Shown: positions 1 to 9,055, numbered from the stretch's first letter. The stretch: 64,000 nt of DNA from Acinetobacter higginsii (GCF_000369525.1 NZ_KB850071.1:133032-197031), one strand, 5' to 3'. The notes: generated by a model from the sequence alone, not told the origin. Translations and numbers: made by a program.

Positions 1-442
1 TTTTTTCACCATTGTGCAAGAAGTCTAAAGTAACCACAGGGTTTTTACTGTTGGTCGATTTAAACGGACGCATCGTGTAGCTTTCGTTGGTATATTTAGC
101 GAAAGCACCACCATAGTTCTCAATAATGACCGCACGGAAGTTTTGTTCAAACTGAGCACGTTGAGCAGCATTGGTGTATTGGTTATTCGCATACGTCCCT
201 AACACAATACGGGTAAATGCTTGTGAGTCCACATACGGGTCAAGATTCTGACGAATAATCGTTCTGACCAGAGCTGGATTATTCTGTAATTTTGCATTAT
301 CTGCTTTTAAACGAGTAATCAAGCCATCAGCTACGCGCTTAACAAAATCAGGTGGGGTCTCTGTTGGTGCCGCAAATGCTGCACTTGCAAGCATTGTTGA
401 TAATACGCTTGCTGTTAGAGTTTGTTTCAATAATGTGTTCAC
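1..442 (-). CDS. mlaC: MlaC, periplasmic phospholipid-binding protein (partial, C-terminus outside window)
   Basis: About 147 N-terminal residues are present; the rest lies beyond the left edge. The product belongs to the MlaC/Ttg2D family, a periplasmic shuttle that carries phospholipids between the outer membrane MlaA complex and the inner membrane MlaFEDB ABC complex. I chose a GTG start because AGGAG sits about 7 bases upstream and it gives a clean signal peptide ending near residue 24 (Ala-Phe-Ala, then Ala-Pro). The mature start has the family pattern of a helix followed by a conserved stretch with Tyr-Val-Asp. It is the last visible gene of mlaF-mlaE-mlaD-mlaC, 19 bases after mlaD. If mlaB exists here it would lie outside the window. 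Confidence 0.9.
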   Translation of the reverse strand, partial: MNTLLKQTLTASVLSTMLASAAFAAPTETPPDFVKRVADGLITRLKADNAKLQNNPALVRTIIRQNLDPYVDSQAFTRIVLGTYANNQYTNAAQRAQFEQNFRAVIIENYGGAFAKYTNESYTMRPFKSTNSKNPVVTLDFLHNGEK

Positions 443-461
443 TTCAATCTCCTAACCTGAA

Positions 462-1139
462 TTACTCAACAAAAGAGGGTTCTGCTTCAGTCGCCGCTGG
501 CTTTGAAGCTGGACTTTCTGTCGCTGTTGAGCTCGATGTGGCTTTACCAGCACCACCAGTAATAAACTTACTGATTAAATCTTCTAAATCCATTGTACCT
601 TGGGTATTTGAAACTACATCACCACGTTTTAAGTAGTTCACACCACCACCTGGGACAACTTTCAAATATTTCTCACCCAATAGACCATTGGTTGCAACCA
701 TAATATAAGCATCTTCATCAAGACTGGTGATGGAGGTCATGTTAGCAATAAGTTGCTGTTCCATTTCTTTTTGTTTCGCAGCATCAGCTTGTTGATAATC
801 AGCGCTATAGCGCAATTCTTCAAGTGCATTCTTTTGCACTTCTTTCAGTTGCTCTGGGCTAAAACTGGTCAACTTACCATCTAGATCAAATTTTACAGTT
901 GCCAAACGTGTCACTGGATCAAGTGTAATCGATTCAACACGGCCAATGGTTACGCCACTCATGGTGACTTTCGCGCGTGCTTTTAAACCGTTTACGTTAT
1001 CAAACTGCGCTGTCATGCTGTAGCTATCACGTAAATTAGTACCGACTAAACCACTGACTTTCATCGCAAGAAAAAATAGAGCGATACCGAAGATAATGAC
1101 AAAAATACCTACGGCCAGCTCACTAGTACGTGATTTCAT
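462..1139 (-). CDS. mlaD: MlaD, MCE-domain subunit of phospholipid ABC transporter
   Basis: This 225-residue protein has one N-terminal transmembrane helix (about residues 8-28) followed by a single MCE domain (about 38-120), as in MlaD, which forms a hexameric periplasmic ring bound to MlaE. The conserved late segment with Asn-Gly-Leu-Leu-Gly-Glu-Lys-Tyr is present near residue 150. The last 30 or so residues are a Ser/Thr/Ala-rich, probably disordered tail. Its ATG overlaps the mlaE stop by one base, so translation is probably coupled. An insertion of roughly 40 residues rich in Gln/Glu/Lys interrupts the second half of the MCE region, a trait I associate with Acinetobacter MlaD. Confidence 0.92.
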   Translation of the reverse strand: MKSRTSELAVGIFVIIFGIALFFLAMKVSGLVGTNLRDSYSMTAQFDNVNGLKARAKVTMSGVTIGRVESITLDPVTRLATVKFDLDGKLTSFSPEQLKEVQKNALEELRYSADYQQADAAKQKEMEQQLIANMTSITSLDEDAYIMVATNGLLGEKYLKVVPGGGVNYLKRGDVVSNTQGTMDLEDLISKFITGGAGKATSSSTATESPASKPAATEAEPSFVE

Positions 1140-1918
1140 TAAATCCCTCCGAACATGACCGCAGTCAACACGAAATCAAAACCTAATACACAAAGTGAAG
1201 AATATACGACCGTTCTGGTCATTGCAGTCGCGATACCTTCTGGCGTCGGATCACAAGCATAACCTTGATATACCGCTACCCATGTACAAATTAAAGCAAA
1301 TACAATGCTTTTGATGATGGTGCCGTTAAAAACGTCATGCCAGAATTGTACGCTACTTTGCATACCGCCCCAGAATGAGCCTTCATCCGCACCCAAGAAA
1401 TCAACACCCACCATCTTGCCACCAATAATACCAATGGTTGCAAAGATCACAGTCAGCATCGGAAGACTGACAATTCCCGCCCATAAACGTGGCGACACGA
1501 TTTGTCTGAGCGGATCAACTCCGATCATTTCCATGCTGGCAAGTTGTTCACTTTGTTTCATGGAACCAATTTCAGCAGTTAATGCTGAACCGGCACGACC
1601 TGCGAAGAGCAATGCAGCAACCACGGAAGCCAATTCACGCAATAGTGTCAATGAAATCGCAGTACCTAGCATTGCCTCACTACCAAAGGTGACCAGAATG
1701 CTATACATCTGCAAACCAAGAACAGCACCAATAAACAAGCCAGAAACAGCGATAATCAGCAGGGACATCACCCCGACACGATACATTTGGTAAATAAAGC
1801 GCTGAAATCCACCTTTCGATGGCATGGAAAATAAAACTTGCAAAAGCATCAGTGCCGCAGCACCAATCCCCTTTATCCGCTCAATAACGAGTCTACCTAA
1901 CCAGGCAATCGCATTCAT
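1139..1918 (-). CDS. mlaE: MlaE, permease subunit of phospholipid ABC transporter
   Basis: This 259-residue integral membrane protein is of the MlaE/YrbE permease family, the inner-membrane channel of the Mla system. Several hydrophobic helices are visible, and the conserved cytoplasmic coupling segment reads Gly-Arg-Ala-Gly-Ser-Ala followed by an E-I-G-x-M-K-x-S-E-Q pattern around residues 105-125, the site that contacts the ATPase. It overlaps the end of mlaF by 4 bases and the start of mlaD by 1 base, so the three are one transcription and translation unit. Length matches the family. Confidence 0.94.
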   Translation of the reverse strand: MNAIAWLGRLVIERIKGIGAAALMLLQVLFSMPSKGGFQRFIYQMYRVGVMSLLIIAVSGLFIGAVLGLQMYSILVTFGSEAMLGTAISLTLLRELASVVAALLFAGRAGSALTAEIGSMKQSEQLASMEMIGVDPLRQIVSPRLWAGIVSLPMLTVIFATIGIIGGKMVGVDFLGADEGSFWGGMQSSVQFWHDVFNGTIIKSIVFALICTWVAVYQGYACDPTPEGIATAMTRTVVYSSLCVLGFDFVLTAVMFGGI

Positions 1919-2745
1919 GGACGAACCTCGTTATCTAAATATGCTTGGTGAGTAAATTGATATTCGACAGGTCCCTCAATCGAACCTGTTAAAAACTGGC
2001 GTACAAATGGCGATGCATGATTTTTTAATTGTTCAGGTGAACCTTCACCCTGAATTTTGCCTTCAGCAACCACATAAATATAATCAGCAATCGATAAGGT
2101 CTCTGCAACATCATGCGAGACGATAATCGTGGTTAAATCTAAAGCATCACGCAAAGAGCGGATTAAGCGGGTCAAAACACCCATCACGATCGGATCTTGG
2201 CCTGCAAATGGCTCATCGTACATAATCAATTCAGGGTCTAACGCAATCGCACGTGCCAAAGCAACACGACGGTTCATCCCGCCGGAAAGCTCTGATGGCA
2301 TCAACTGCTCAGCTCCACGCAAGCCCACTGATTCAAGTTTTAACGCAACTAACTCTGCAATAATATGTTCGGGTAATTTGGTATGTGCGCGGATGGGAAA
2401 AGCGACATTTTCATAGGTCGACATATCGGTAAATAATGCACCACTCTGGAATAGCATTCCCATACGTGCACGTGCAGCGAATAATTCTTGACGCGACATT
2501 GTCGCAATATCTTTACCGTCGAGCAGCACTTCACCATGATCAGGAAGCAATTGGCCACCAATCAAACGTAATAAAGTCGTCTTACCCGTACCAGACGGTC
2601 CCATAATTGCAGTAATTTGACCACGTCGAATTTTAAGACTGATATCGTCATAAATGACGCGTTCTCCTCGATTAAAGCTCAAGTTTTTAACTTCAATTAA
2701 GGCTTCGGTATCGAGAGGAGATTTGTTATTCATAATGGCATTCAT
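1915..2745 (-). CDS. mlaF: MlaF, ATPase subunit of phospholipid ABC transporter
   Basis: This is the ABC ATPase that powers phospholipid transport by MlaFEDB. The Walker A motif GPSGTGKT is at residues 49-56, the signature L-S-G-G-M around 150, Walker B with the catalytic Glu in a Y-D-E-P-F-A-G-Q-D-P string near 175, and the switch His in the V-S-H-D-V segment after that. It is the first gene of the operon. There are two in-frame Met codons, at residues 1 and 5; the first is kept, but the second would remove only four residues. The upstream gap to 2830 is short and would hold the promoter. Confidence 0.94.
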   Translation of the reverse strand: MNAIMNNKSPLDTEALIEVKNLSFNRGERVIYDDISLKIRRGQITAIMGPSGTGKTTLLRLIGGQLLPDHGEVLLDGKDIATMSRQELFAARARMGMLFQSGALFTDMSTYENVAFPIRAHTKLPEHIIAELVALKLESVGLRGAEQLMPSELSGGMNRRVALARAIALDPELIMYDEPFAGQDPIVMGVLTRLIRSLRDALDLTTIIVSHDVAETLSIADYIYVVAEGKIQGEGSPEQLKNHASPFVRQFLTGSIEGPVEYQFTHQAYLDNEVRP

Positions 2746-2829
2746 TCCTGCACTTTTTATGCACGCATACTATACACTGAAACATTAAACGCTTGTTTTT
2801 ATTTTGATAACCGATGGTACGAAGATTAT

Positions 2830-3042
2830 TTAATTTATGTAGTTATTCTTCGAATAAGTTTGGCTGGTGGTATGTTGAGAATTGACATTAAAAGCATCAG
2901 AGTGACTGGTATCAAAAAGTGCATAGGCAAAGAACAAGCCATTACAAAGCATCAGAATGACAAATAGACACGGCAGTCCTTCACTACACATGAAAGACCA
3001 CATTTGACTCAAAAGACTTTTATTTTGCTTAACCCTATTCAT
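2830..3042 (-). CDS. small single-pass membrane protein, unknown
   Basis: A 70-residue reading frame with a basic N-terminus (Met-Asn-Arg-Val-Lys) and one hydrophobic helix at about residues 21-44, followed by a polar Ser/Thr/Asn-rich tail. That gives an N-in, C-out topology by the positive-inside rule. I do not recognise a family. It sits between the mlaF start and the helicase terminator and reads the same way as both. The ribosome binding site is weak (AAGA a few bases upstream). It could be a real small membrane protein or a chance frame. The transmembrane segment and sensible charge layout are the only support. Confidence 0.4.
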   Translation of the reverse strand: MNRVKQNKSLLSQMWSFMCSEGLPCLFVILMLCNGLFFAYALFDTSHSDAFNVNSQHTTSQTYSKNNYIN

Positions 3043-3102
3043 TTCTTATATAAAATTTGAATTAGTACACATTTTTAAGATTTTACATGACTAACACAAA
3101 AT

Positions 3103-3130
3103 AAAAAAGCCAGTTTTTCAACTGGCTTCT
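3103..3130 (-). terminator. intrinsic terminator of the DEAD-box helicase gene
   Basis: On the minus strand an AGCCAGTT/AACTGGCT stem with an A-rich loop is followed by a T-rich run, about 20 bases after the helicase stop codon. Confidence 0.85.
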
Positions 3131-3152
3131 TGTTTTCATCGGTTTTTAACGA

Positions 3153-5111
3153 TTAAAAATCGTTTTTGCGACGACGGTCACCACCGAAAGTTTCTTCACG
3201 TGTACCGCGTGCTGGGCTATCTTCACCAAACTTACGTTTTGGACGATCTTCACCGCCGAAGCTGCGTTTTGGACGATCTTCACCACCGAAGCTACGCTTT
3301 GGACGGTCATCACCACCGAAGCTACGCTTACGGTCGCCAAAACCACCTTCACGTTGAGCAGGACGATCACCAAAATCACGTTTTGGACGGTCGCCGAAGC
3401 TACCTTCACGACGTGGTTTGTAATCTACGCGGTTGCCACGGTTGTCATCATTCGAATCAAAACGCGGTTTATCATTGAAACCACCTTCACGACGTGGGCG
3501 GTCAGAGTTGAACTCGCGACGTGGACGGTCTTCACCACCAAAACTACGCTTTGGACGGTCTTCGAAACCACCTTCACGACGTGGACGATCAGAGTTGAAC
3601 TCGCGACGTGGACGGTCTTCAAAACCACCTTCACGGCGTGGACGATCTGAATTAAATTCGCGACGTGGACGGTCTTCGAAACCACCTTCACGGCGTGGAC
3701 GATCTGAATTGAATTCGCGACGTGGACGATCTTCACCACCAAATGATGGACGTTCGCCACGAGGCTTGTCATCGAAGCTACGACGTGGACGGTCATCACC
3801 ACCTTCACGGCGTTTGAAATTGCTTTCGCCTTCAAAACGACGACCACCGCCGAAACCGCCACGACCGCCATCACGGCCGCCACGACCACGACCACCGCCA
3901 TCACGGCCACGACCACCACCATCACGACCTGAACGCGCAGGAGGTGGAGATGGCTCAAGACCTTCAATTTCAGATACATTTAAACGTGCATCTAAGTAAT
4001 CTTCTAACGCACGGATTTTACCACGCTCGCGGTAAGTCGCTAAAGTAACGGCTTGACCTGTACGACCCGCACGACCTGTACGACCGATACGGTGTACATA
4101 GTCTTCGTTTTTCATCGGTAAACCGAAGTTAATTACGTGTGAAATTGTTGGTACGTCTAAACCACGTGCTGCAACGTCAGTCGCAACTAAGATTTTTGCA
4201 CGACCTTCACGAATGCTACGTAAACGACGGTTACGAACGGTTTGTGGCATTGCACCGTGCAACGCAACAACTGAGTGACCAGCTTCAGCTAATTCTTCAG
4301 CAAGCATATCTGTATCTTCTTGCGTGCTTGCGAATACAACAGCTTGATCTACTGATTCGTCAGATAACCAATGCGTAAGTAATTTTTTCTTGTGTTCGAA
4401 ACCATCAGTCCAATGCAATGTTTGCGTTACATCAGTATTGGTACTGTGACCAGTTTCAATTGCAATACGTTGTGGATCATTCATCATGCGTTCAGCAAGA
4501 CGGATAATACGATCCGCAAATGTTGCAGAGAACATTAATGTTTGTTTACGGTTTGCTGCTAATTCACCAATTGCTTCTAGATCTTCAGAGAAACCTAGAT
4601 CAAGCATACGGTCTGCTTCATCAACAATTAATGATTCAACTTTATCAAGTTTAATTTGACGACGGTTTACAAGATCAAGTAAACGACCTGGAGTCGCAAC
4701 AACAACTTGTGCACCTTTAAGCTGTTGAATTTGCTTACCAAAAGGCATACCACCCATAATTGCAGCAATACGAACACCTTTCATGTGACGTACAAATGCA
4801 ATTGCGTCTTGGCTCACTTGTTGAGCCAATTCACGTGTAGGAGAAATAACTAAAATTGTAGGCTGAGTGACTGCTTTCATACGGTCTTTAAAAGAAACAA
4901 ATGCTTCTTCACCCGCTAACGCATTTAACGTAGGTAATAAAAATGCGGCAGTTTTACCTGAACCAGTTTGGCTCGAAACTAATAAATCTTTCCCTTCTAA
5001 TGCAGCGGGAATCGCTTGTTCTTGCACAGGAGTTGGTGTAGTAAAACCTAAACCTTCAAGCGCTTGTTGTAAGGTTTCGTGTAAAGAAAATTCGGCAAAA
5101 GTTTTGCTCAT
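3153..5111 (-). CDS. DEAD-box ATP-dependent RNA helicase with long repetitive Arg/Gly tail
   Basis: This 652-residue protein is an SF2 RNA helicase of the RhlE/DeaD type, acting in RNA unwinding (ribosome assembly, mRNA decay, cold growth). The Q motif is near residue 30, motif I (QTGSGKT) at 48-54, and motif II D-E-A-D, motif III S-A-T and motif VI H-R-I-G-R-T-G-R all follow in order. The helicase core ends near residue 385. The remaining 265 or so residues are a basic, glycine-rich, low-complexity tail of RGG-like and D-R-P-R-R-E-F repeats, likely an RNA-binding disordered region. I start at the ATG giving Met-Ser-Lys; a GTG four codons upstream (5123) is the alternative. The mRNA has a leader of about 270 bases. 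Confidence 0.93.
   Translation of the reverse strand: MSKTFAEFSLHETLQQALEGLGFTTPTPVQEQAIPAALEGKDLLVSSQTGSGKTAAFLLPTLNALAGEEAFVSFKDRMKAVTQPTILVISPTRELAQQVSQDAIAFVRHMKGVRIAAIMGGMPFGKQIQQLKGAQVVVATPGRLLDLVNRRQIKLDKVESLIVDEADRMLDLGFSEDLEAIGELAANRKQTLMFSATFADRIIRLAERMMNDPQRIAIETGHSTNTDVTQTLHWTDGFEHKKKLLTHWLSDESVDQAVVFASTQEDTDMLAEELAEAGHSVVALHGAMPQTVRNRRLRSIREGRAKILVATDVAARGLDVPTISHVINFGLPMKNEDYVHRIGRTGRAGRTGQAVTLATYRERGKIRALEDYLDARLNVSEIEGLEPSPPPARSGRDGGGRGRDGGGRGRGGRDGGRGGFGGGRRFEGESNFKRREGGDDRPRRSFDDKPRGERPSFGGEDRPRREFNSDRPRREGGFEDRPRREFNSDRPRREGGFEDRPRREFNSDRPRREGGFEDRPKRSFGGEDRPRREFNSDRPRREGGFNDKPRFDSNDDNRGNRVDYKPRREGSFGDRPKRDFGDRPAQREGGFGDRKRSFGGDDRPKRSFGGEDRPKRSFGGEDRPKRKFGEDSPARGTREETFGGDRRRKNDF
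3219..3335 (-). repeat. 30-bp tandem repeat inside helicase tail (10-residue units)
   Basis: Four head-to-tail units encode DRPKRSFGGE or close variants at the extreme C-terminus of the helicase. The first is one codon short and the last diverges to K-F-G-E-D. The units are nearly identical at DNA level, which points to recent duplication. Confidence 0.85.
3474..3731 (-). repeat. 57-bp tandem repeat inside helicase tail (19-residue units)
   Basis: Three consecutive 57-bp units (3675-3731, 3618-3674, 3561-3617) each encode DRPRREFNSDRPRREGGFE. A 10-residue DRPKRSFGGE spacer (3531-3560) and a fourth copy ending in Asn (3474-3530) follow. Such arrays tend to change copy number by slippage, in steps that keep the reading frame. 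Confidence 0.9.
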
Positions 5112-5395
5112 AGAGAGTTTCACCCTAATGGGTGCTCCATTTTAATAAATGCTAAAAAATAGACATCGGCAACAAGCGGCAAAGCGACTCAAGCTGAAAA
5201 ATAGATGAAGTTCAGCGGCGATCCGAATAACGACGATGTGGACTTAACGCACGCTTGATTACTGCTTCAACCTGAAGAATCGCTAAGCGATTTGGGCGCA
5301 AGATGTGGTCCTCTCTACGGACAGCGTGCGCTAATGATGAATAGAACTGAATGTTCAGGTAATGAACTGGAATTTAAGTGCGTGGGCGGATTATA
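5112..5395 (-). promoter_or_regulatory. promoter -10 and long structured leader of the helicase gene
   Basis: A perfect TATAAT box on the minus strand lies at 5390-5395. It places the likely transcript start near 5383 and leaves a leader of roughly 270 bases before the ATG. No convincing -35 is seen. The leader contains short inverted repeats (for example AATCGCTTAGCGATT) and an open frame described separately. Long leaders are known to control cold-inducible RNA helicases in other bacteria; applying that here is inference. Confidence 0.55.
5212..5301 (-). CDS. candidate upstream open reading frame (29-residue Arg-rich leader peptide)
   Basis: Within the helicase leader, a TTG codon with GAGAGG about 8 bases upstream opens a 29-codon frame ending in TGA at 5212-5214. 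The product starts (M)RPNRLAILQVEAVIKRAL and ends in a basic R-Y-S-D-R-R tail, so its composition looks protein-like rather than random. The same frame stays open upstream to about 5373 with no ATG or GTG, giving 53 sense codons within the presumed transcript. It could be a regulatory leader peptide, a small basic protein, or chance. It ends about 100 bases before the helicase start. Confidence 0.35.
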   Translation of the reverse strand: MRPNRLAILQVEAVIKRALSPHRRYSDRR

Positions 5396-5487
5396 GCAGA
5401 ATAATTTTAAAAGTCACCCTTTTTAATAGGTTTTTTCAATTTCATCACACTTTATATTTGTATCCAAGCCATAGTAAAAACAAAAGA

Positions 5488-5823
5488 TTAAGAATAATTA
5501 GGTACTTGAGTAAAAATTCTTCCTATATCTAAAGATTCATCATTTAATATATTTTCAATCGTGCTTACTAAACACTCTATAGTCATTTCTTTAAGAACCA
5601 GCATATCAGCACTCCAAAAATAGGGACCGAAAGCAGACTCACCAGCTCTATTATCTTTAATCATTAAATATTGAATATTTGCTAGCGTAAAAGCACTTCC
5701 AGAAAATGTCTTACCATTAACAGTTAATAACCAAAAATCAATATTTTGCTCTTCAATATTATCTATCTGTATTTCATGATGTGTCTCTATATAAAATCGC
5801 TCGTCCTCATAAATAATCTTCAT
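5488..5823 (-). CDS. hypothetical protein, AT-rich orphan
   Basis: A 111-residue acidic protein with no signal peptide or membrane helix. I do not recognise a family. I start at the Met-Lys-Ile-Ile codon, which has GGGG about 6 bases upstream. A longer version starting 12 codons earlier would run through the suhB terminator and is less likely. Base and codon use is clearly more AT-rich than in suhB or the helicase gene, which suggests acquisition. Its size and acidity resemble immunity or antitoxin-like proteins, but no toxin partner is adjacent, so that is only a guess. Confidence 0.6.
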   Translation of the reverse strand: MKIIYEDERFYIETHHEIQIDNIEEQNIDFWLLTVNGKTFSGSAFTLANIQYLMIKDNRAGESAFGPYFWSADMLVLKEMTIECLVSTIENILNDESLDIGRIFTQVPNYS

Positions 5824-5846
5824 AACTGCCCCACTAAGCTGAAAAT

Positions 5847-5876
5847 AAAAAGCCCTCAAACATTGAGGGCTTTTTT
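5847..5876 (-). terminator. intrinsic terminator of suhB
   Basis: A GCCCTCAA/TTGAGGGC hairpin flanked by A-run and T-run, 14 bases after the suhB stop on the minus strand. It also marks the boundary with the small orphan gene that begins at 5823. Confidence 0.9.
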
Positions 5877-5889
5877 AGAATTCGGCAAA

Positions 5890-6720
5890 TTATTTTGCAG
5901 CATCGCCCCAAGCAGGAACTACGGTTTGCATCAATGGTTTTAACATCTTGAGTGAACAAGCAATCACTTGACCATTATCCAATGAATCATTGCCACCACG
6001 AGCATCAACAATAACGCCGCCCGCTTCTTTCACAATCAACTCACCTGCAGCGATATCCCATGGTTTTAAGCCAAGCTCAAAGAAACCATCAAAACGGCCT
6101 GCAGCAACATAAGCCAAATCAAGTGCAGCTGAACCACCACGACGGATTTGCGCACCAGATTTAGTCACTGCCAATAATGAAGCAAAATGCTGTTCTGCAT
6201 AAGAAACGATTTCGCCATTACGTTTTGCACGGTATGGATGACCAACAGCAAGGAAAGTGTTTTCTAAGCTTTCTTTTACATTGACACGGATACGGCGTTG
6301 GTTCATCACTGCACCACGACCGCGGCTTGCAGAGAATAATTCATCACGCACAGGATCATAAATCACGCCGTGTTGAGTAACACCTTTATGTTGTACAGCA
6401 ATAGAAATACAGAAATGTGGGAAACCATTAATAAAGTTTTGTGTGCCATCTAAAGGATCAATCACCCAGCACCAATCTGCATCATGACCTTTACCTTCTT
6501 GCATACCAAACTCTTCGCCAAGGAAGCTGTGGTTTTTATAGCTTTTACGGAGGGTATCAATTGTAAGTTGTTCCAAGTAACGATCGACACGCGTTACTGG
6601 ACCATCGATGCCTTTTTCTTCAACTTGCAAATCGAGTTTATGACGATTTTGATGTGCCTTTAAAAGCTCTTGACCAACTGTTTGAGCCGCACGCGCAGCC
6701 ATAACCACCATAGGTTCCAT
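5890..6720 (-). CDS. suhB: SuhB, inositol-1-monophosphatase family protein
   Basis: This 276-residue protein belongs to the Mg-dependent inositol monophosphatase superfamily. The first metal motif D-P-L-D-G-T appears near residue 90 and the second, W-D-I-A-A-G, near residue 220, together with the earlier G-E-E loop. In enterobacteria SuhB also joins the rRNA antitermination complex with Nus factors; that role is plausible here but not visible in sequence. It is a single-gene unit with its own terminator; the gap to dxs (6721-6853) is AT-rich. Length is normal for the family. Confidence 0.93.
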   Translation of the reverse strand: MEPMVVMAARAAQTVGQELLKAHQNRHKLDLQVEEKGIDGPVTRVDRYLEQLTIDTLRKSYKNHSFLGEEFGMQEGKGHDADWCWVIDPLDGTQNFINGFPHFCISIAVQHKGVTQHGVIYDPVRDELFSASRGRGAVMNQRRIRVNVKESLENTFLAVGHPYRAKRNGEIVSYAEQHFASLLAVTKSGAQIRRGGSAALDLAYVAAGRFDGFFELGLKPWDIAAGELIVKEAGGVIVDARGGNDSLDNGQVIACSLKMLKPLMQTVVPAWGDAAK

Positions 6721-6853
6721 TGAACACCCACTACAAATTTGAAGATTTTGACAAAGAATAATGCATAAAAGCGCGTATATTCTAGCAAATATAAGCGCTT
6801 TTAGGGGAAAAATGTTGCGAAAAATTATTTTCGCTTTTACATGAGTTTATAGA

Positions 6854-8749
6854 TTAAAACCAAGCCTGCTCAATTGAAGTTAAAATTCCCTGACTGTCTA
6901 AACCACAATCTTGCAACATTTGCTGATGCGTTGCCTGATGTAAGAAGCTATCTGGCAAACCAATATTCAAAATTGGCTTAAGAATCTTCGCATGTGCTAA
7001 GAACTCATTCACAGCACTCCCCGCACCAGCCATCACGGCATGTTCTTCTACTGTTACAAAGAGTTGGGTCCGTGGAGCCAAATCACGAAGTATTTGCTCA
7101 TCTAAAGGCTTCACAAAGCGCATATTCACCACACGCACACCCATCGAGTGTTTGTTTGCAAACTGCTGAGCGGCTTCTACCGCTGCTGCAACACGACTAC
7201 CAAAAGCAAGAATACTGATCTGCTGTTCAGCATCCACATTAAATTCAGCAACGATTTCAGCTTTACCAATTTCCATCGCTGTCATCTGCTGTTGAATCTC
7301 AACACCCGTACCCACCCCACGTGGATAGCGTACTGCAGTTGGCCCTTTGTAGAGATAAGCGGTATGCAGCATTTGGCGGCATTCGTTTTCGTCTTTCGGC
7401 GCCATGATCACAATGTTAGGTACGGTACGCATATAGGCGTAATCATAAGCACCGGCATGGGTTGGGCCATCTTCACCCACTAAACCAGCACGATCAATGC
7501 CAAAGGTGACGTCCAGATTTTGTAATGCAACATCATGAATCAATTGATCATAACCACGTTGCAAGAAGGTTGAATAAATCGCAACAACGGGTTTAAGACC
7601 TTCACATGCCATACCTGCAGCTAAAGTCACTGCATGCTGTTCTGCAATGGCAACATCAAAGAAACGCTCAGGATATTGCTGCGCAAATTGAACCATGCCA
7701 GAGCCTTCACACATCGCTGGGGTAATTGCGAGTAAACGATCATCTTGCGCTGCTTCATCACATAACCATTGCCCAAATACATCTGAATATTTTGGAGGTG
7801 ATTTTTTTGCAGGTGTAGTTGCTGCTGGTGCAATCTTGGTAATGGCATGATAGGTAATCGGATCGGCTTCCGCTGGTGCGAATCCTTTCCCTTTTTTCGT
7901 ATAAATATGAACCAGACGTGGACCTTTACGCTTTTTAAGCGCATGGAAAACTTGCGCCAACTGATCCACATCATGACCATCAAATGGCCCAAAATAATCA
8001 AAACCAATTGCTTTAAATAAATTATCGGCTGCATCTGTCGCAGATTGGTGTAAACGAGAGTTATATGTCCACTTCGGGTGCGGTTGAACATAGGCTTCGC
8101 CTTGTTCATTTACATTGACCAGTTGGCCTGTTTCCCAAATCGCAGCCAAATGTTTTGCAAAACCACCGGTACTGCACGAAATCGACATATCATTGTCATT
8201 TAAGACGACGATCAAGTCTGCATCATGCGCAACCGCATCATTCATGGCTTCAAAAGCCATGCCCGCTGTCATTGCACCATCGCCCACAATTGCCACAACG
8301 TCGCATGGATCGTTCTGATAACGACGCGCCAAGGCCATACCTAAACCAGCAGAAATCGCAGTAGATGAATGTCCAACACCAAAGGTATCGAACTCAGATT
8401 CATCACGCGCTGGAAATGCAGCTAAACCATCTTTACTACGAATCGTGGTAATTCGATCACGACGACCTGTCAGCACTTTATGAGGATAAGCTTGATGACC
8501 CACATCCCACACTAAACGGTCATTAGGTGTGTTAAAACAATAATGCAGCGCAACAGTCAGTTCGACTACACCTAAATTTGCACCAAAGTGACCGCCACTT
8601 TGCCCTGCTGCATACAAAATATATTGACGTAACTCATCTGCAACTTGTACAAGTTGGCTTTGCTCGAGCTGACGTAATTGTTGCGGATGATCAATTCCAT
8701 CTAACAATGGCGTAACAGGGCGTTGAGTTGGAATTTCGGTATACAACAT
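6854..8749 (-). CDS. dxs: Dxs, 1-deoxy-D-xylulose-5-phosphate synthase
   Basis: This 631-residue thiamine-diphosphate enzyme condenses pyruvate with glyceraldehyde 3-phosphate, the first step of the MEP isoprenoid pathway that also feeds thiamine and pyridoxal synthesis. The N-terminal cofactor motif G-D-G-A-M-T-A-G is near residue 150, and the G-H-x-F-G-A-N-L-G and A-E-Q-H-A-V-T motifs are present. The ATG for Met-Leu-Tyr-Thr is preferred because it matches the family N-terminus; a TTG ten codons upstream (8779) extends the frame but adds nonconserved residues. It is divergent from ribA. Confidence 0.95.
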   Translation of the reverse strand: MLYTEIPTQRPVTPLLDGIDHPQQLRQLEQSQLVQVADELRQYILYAAGQSGGHFGANLGVVELTVALHYCFNTPNDRLVWDVGHQAYPHKVLTGRRDRITTIRSKDGLAAFPARDESEFDTFGVGHSSTAISAGLGMALARRYQNDPCDVVAIVGDGAMTAGMAFEAMNDAVAHDADLIVVLNDNDMSISCSTGGFAKHLAAIWETGQLVNVNEQGEAYVQPHPKWTYNSRLHQSATDAADNLFKAIGFDYFGPFDGHDVDQLAQVFHALKKRKGPRLVHIYTKKGKGFAPAEADPITYHAITKIAPAATTPAKKSPPKYSDVFGQWLCDEAAQDDRLLAITPAMCEGSGMVQFAQQYPERFFDVAIAEQHAVTLAAGMACEGLKPVVAIYSTFLQRGYDQLIHDVALQNLDVTFGIDRAGLVGEDGPTHAGAYDYAYMRTVPNIVIMAPKDENECRQMLHTAYLYKGPTAVRYPRGVGTGVEIQQQMTAMEIGKAEIVAEFNVDAEQQISILAFGSRVAAAVEAAQQFANKHSMGVRVVNMRFVKPLDEQILRDLAPRTQLFVTVEEHAVMAGAGSAVNEFLAHAKILKPILNIGLPDSFLHQATHQQMLQDCGLDSQGILTSIEQAWF

Positions 8750-9017
8750 AATGTGGCAAAGCCTTTTTAAGCCTGGCAAGTCCGAAGCTGGGTTTTAAAT
8801 GGGGGCAATCATACAATTAAATACGATCTACCTTCAATCAGCCACACGTGCGAATGATGTAGTGCTGAACATTCTCATGCAAATTTTAAAGAATGACCCT
8901 TAGATTATCCTGAATTATGTCACTGTTTATCAACCATTATTGTGTGCTTTGTATGAAAAAGAAAAAGTTATGTGAAAAATCAGAAATTCCAGTTCACGCA
9001 ATCTTCAAACATTAGGC

Positions 9018-9023
9018 TATACT
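9018..9023 (+). promoter_or_regulatory. putative -10 box for ribA
   Basis: TATACT lies 32 bases before the ribA start. A TTCACG 19 bases upstream is a weak candidate -35. The 306-base dxs-ribA gap (8750-9055) holds no gene that I can support and is otherwise AT-rich. Confidence 0.45.
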
Positions 9024-9055
9024 CGAACTGTTTTTATTATCATAGTGAGCTCTCT

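Noticed and set aside
3425..3999. Two long open frames (184 and 188 residues) overlapping the helicase tail, one on each strand
   Set aside because: They are low-complexity shadows of the repetitive Arg/Gly-coding DNA, which lacks stops in other frames; neither has a ribosome binding site or family match.
7627..8109. 160-residue frame inside dxs on the same strand
   Set aside because: It is an out-of-frame shadow of a well-conserved gene, with no support of its own.
8750..8779. Ten-residue N-terminal extension of Dxs from a TTG
   Set aside because: The extension does not match the family N-terminus, whereas the ATG at 8749 does.
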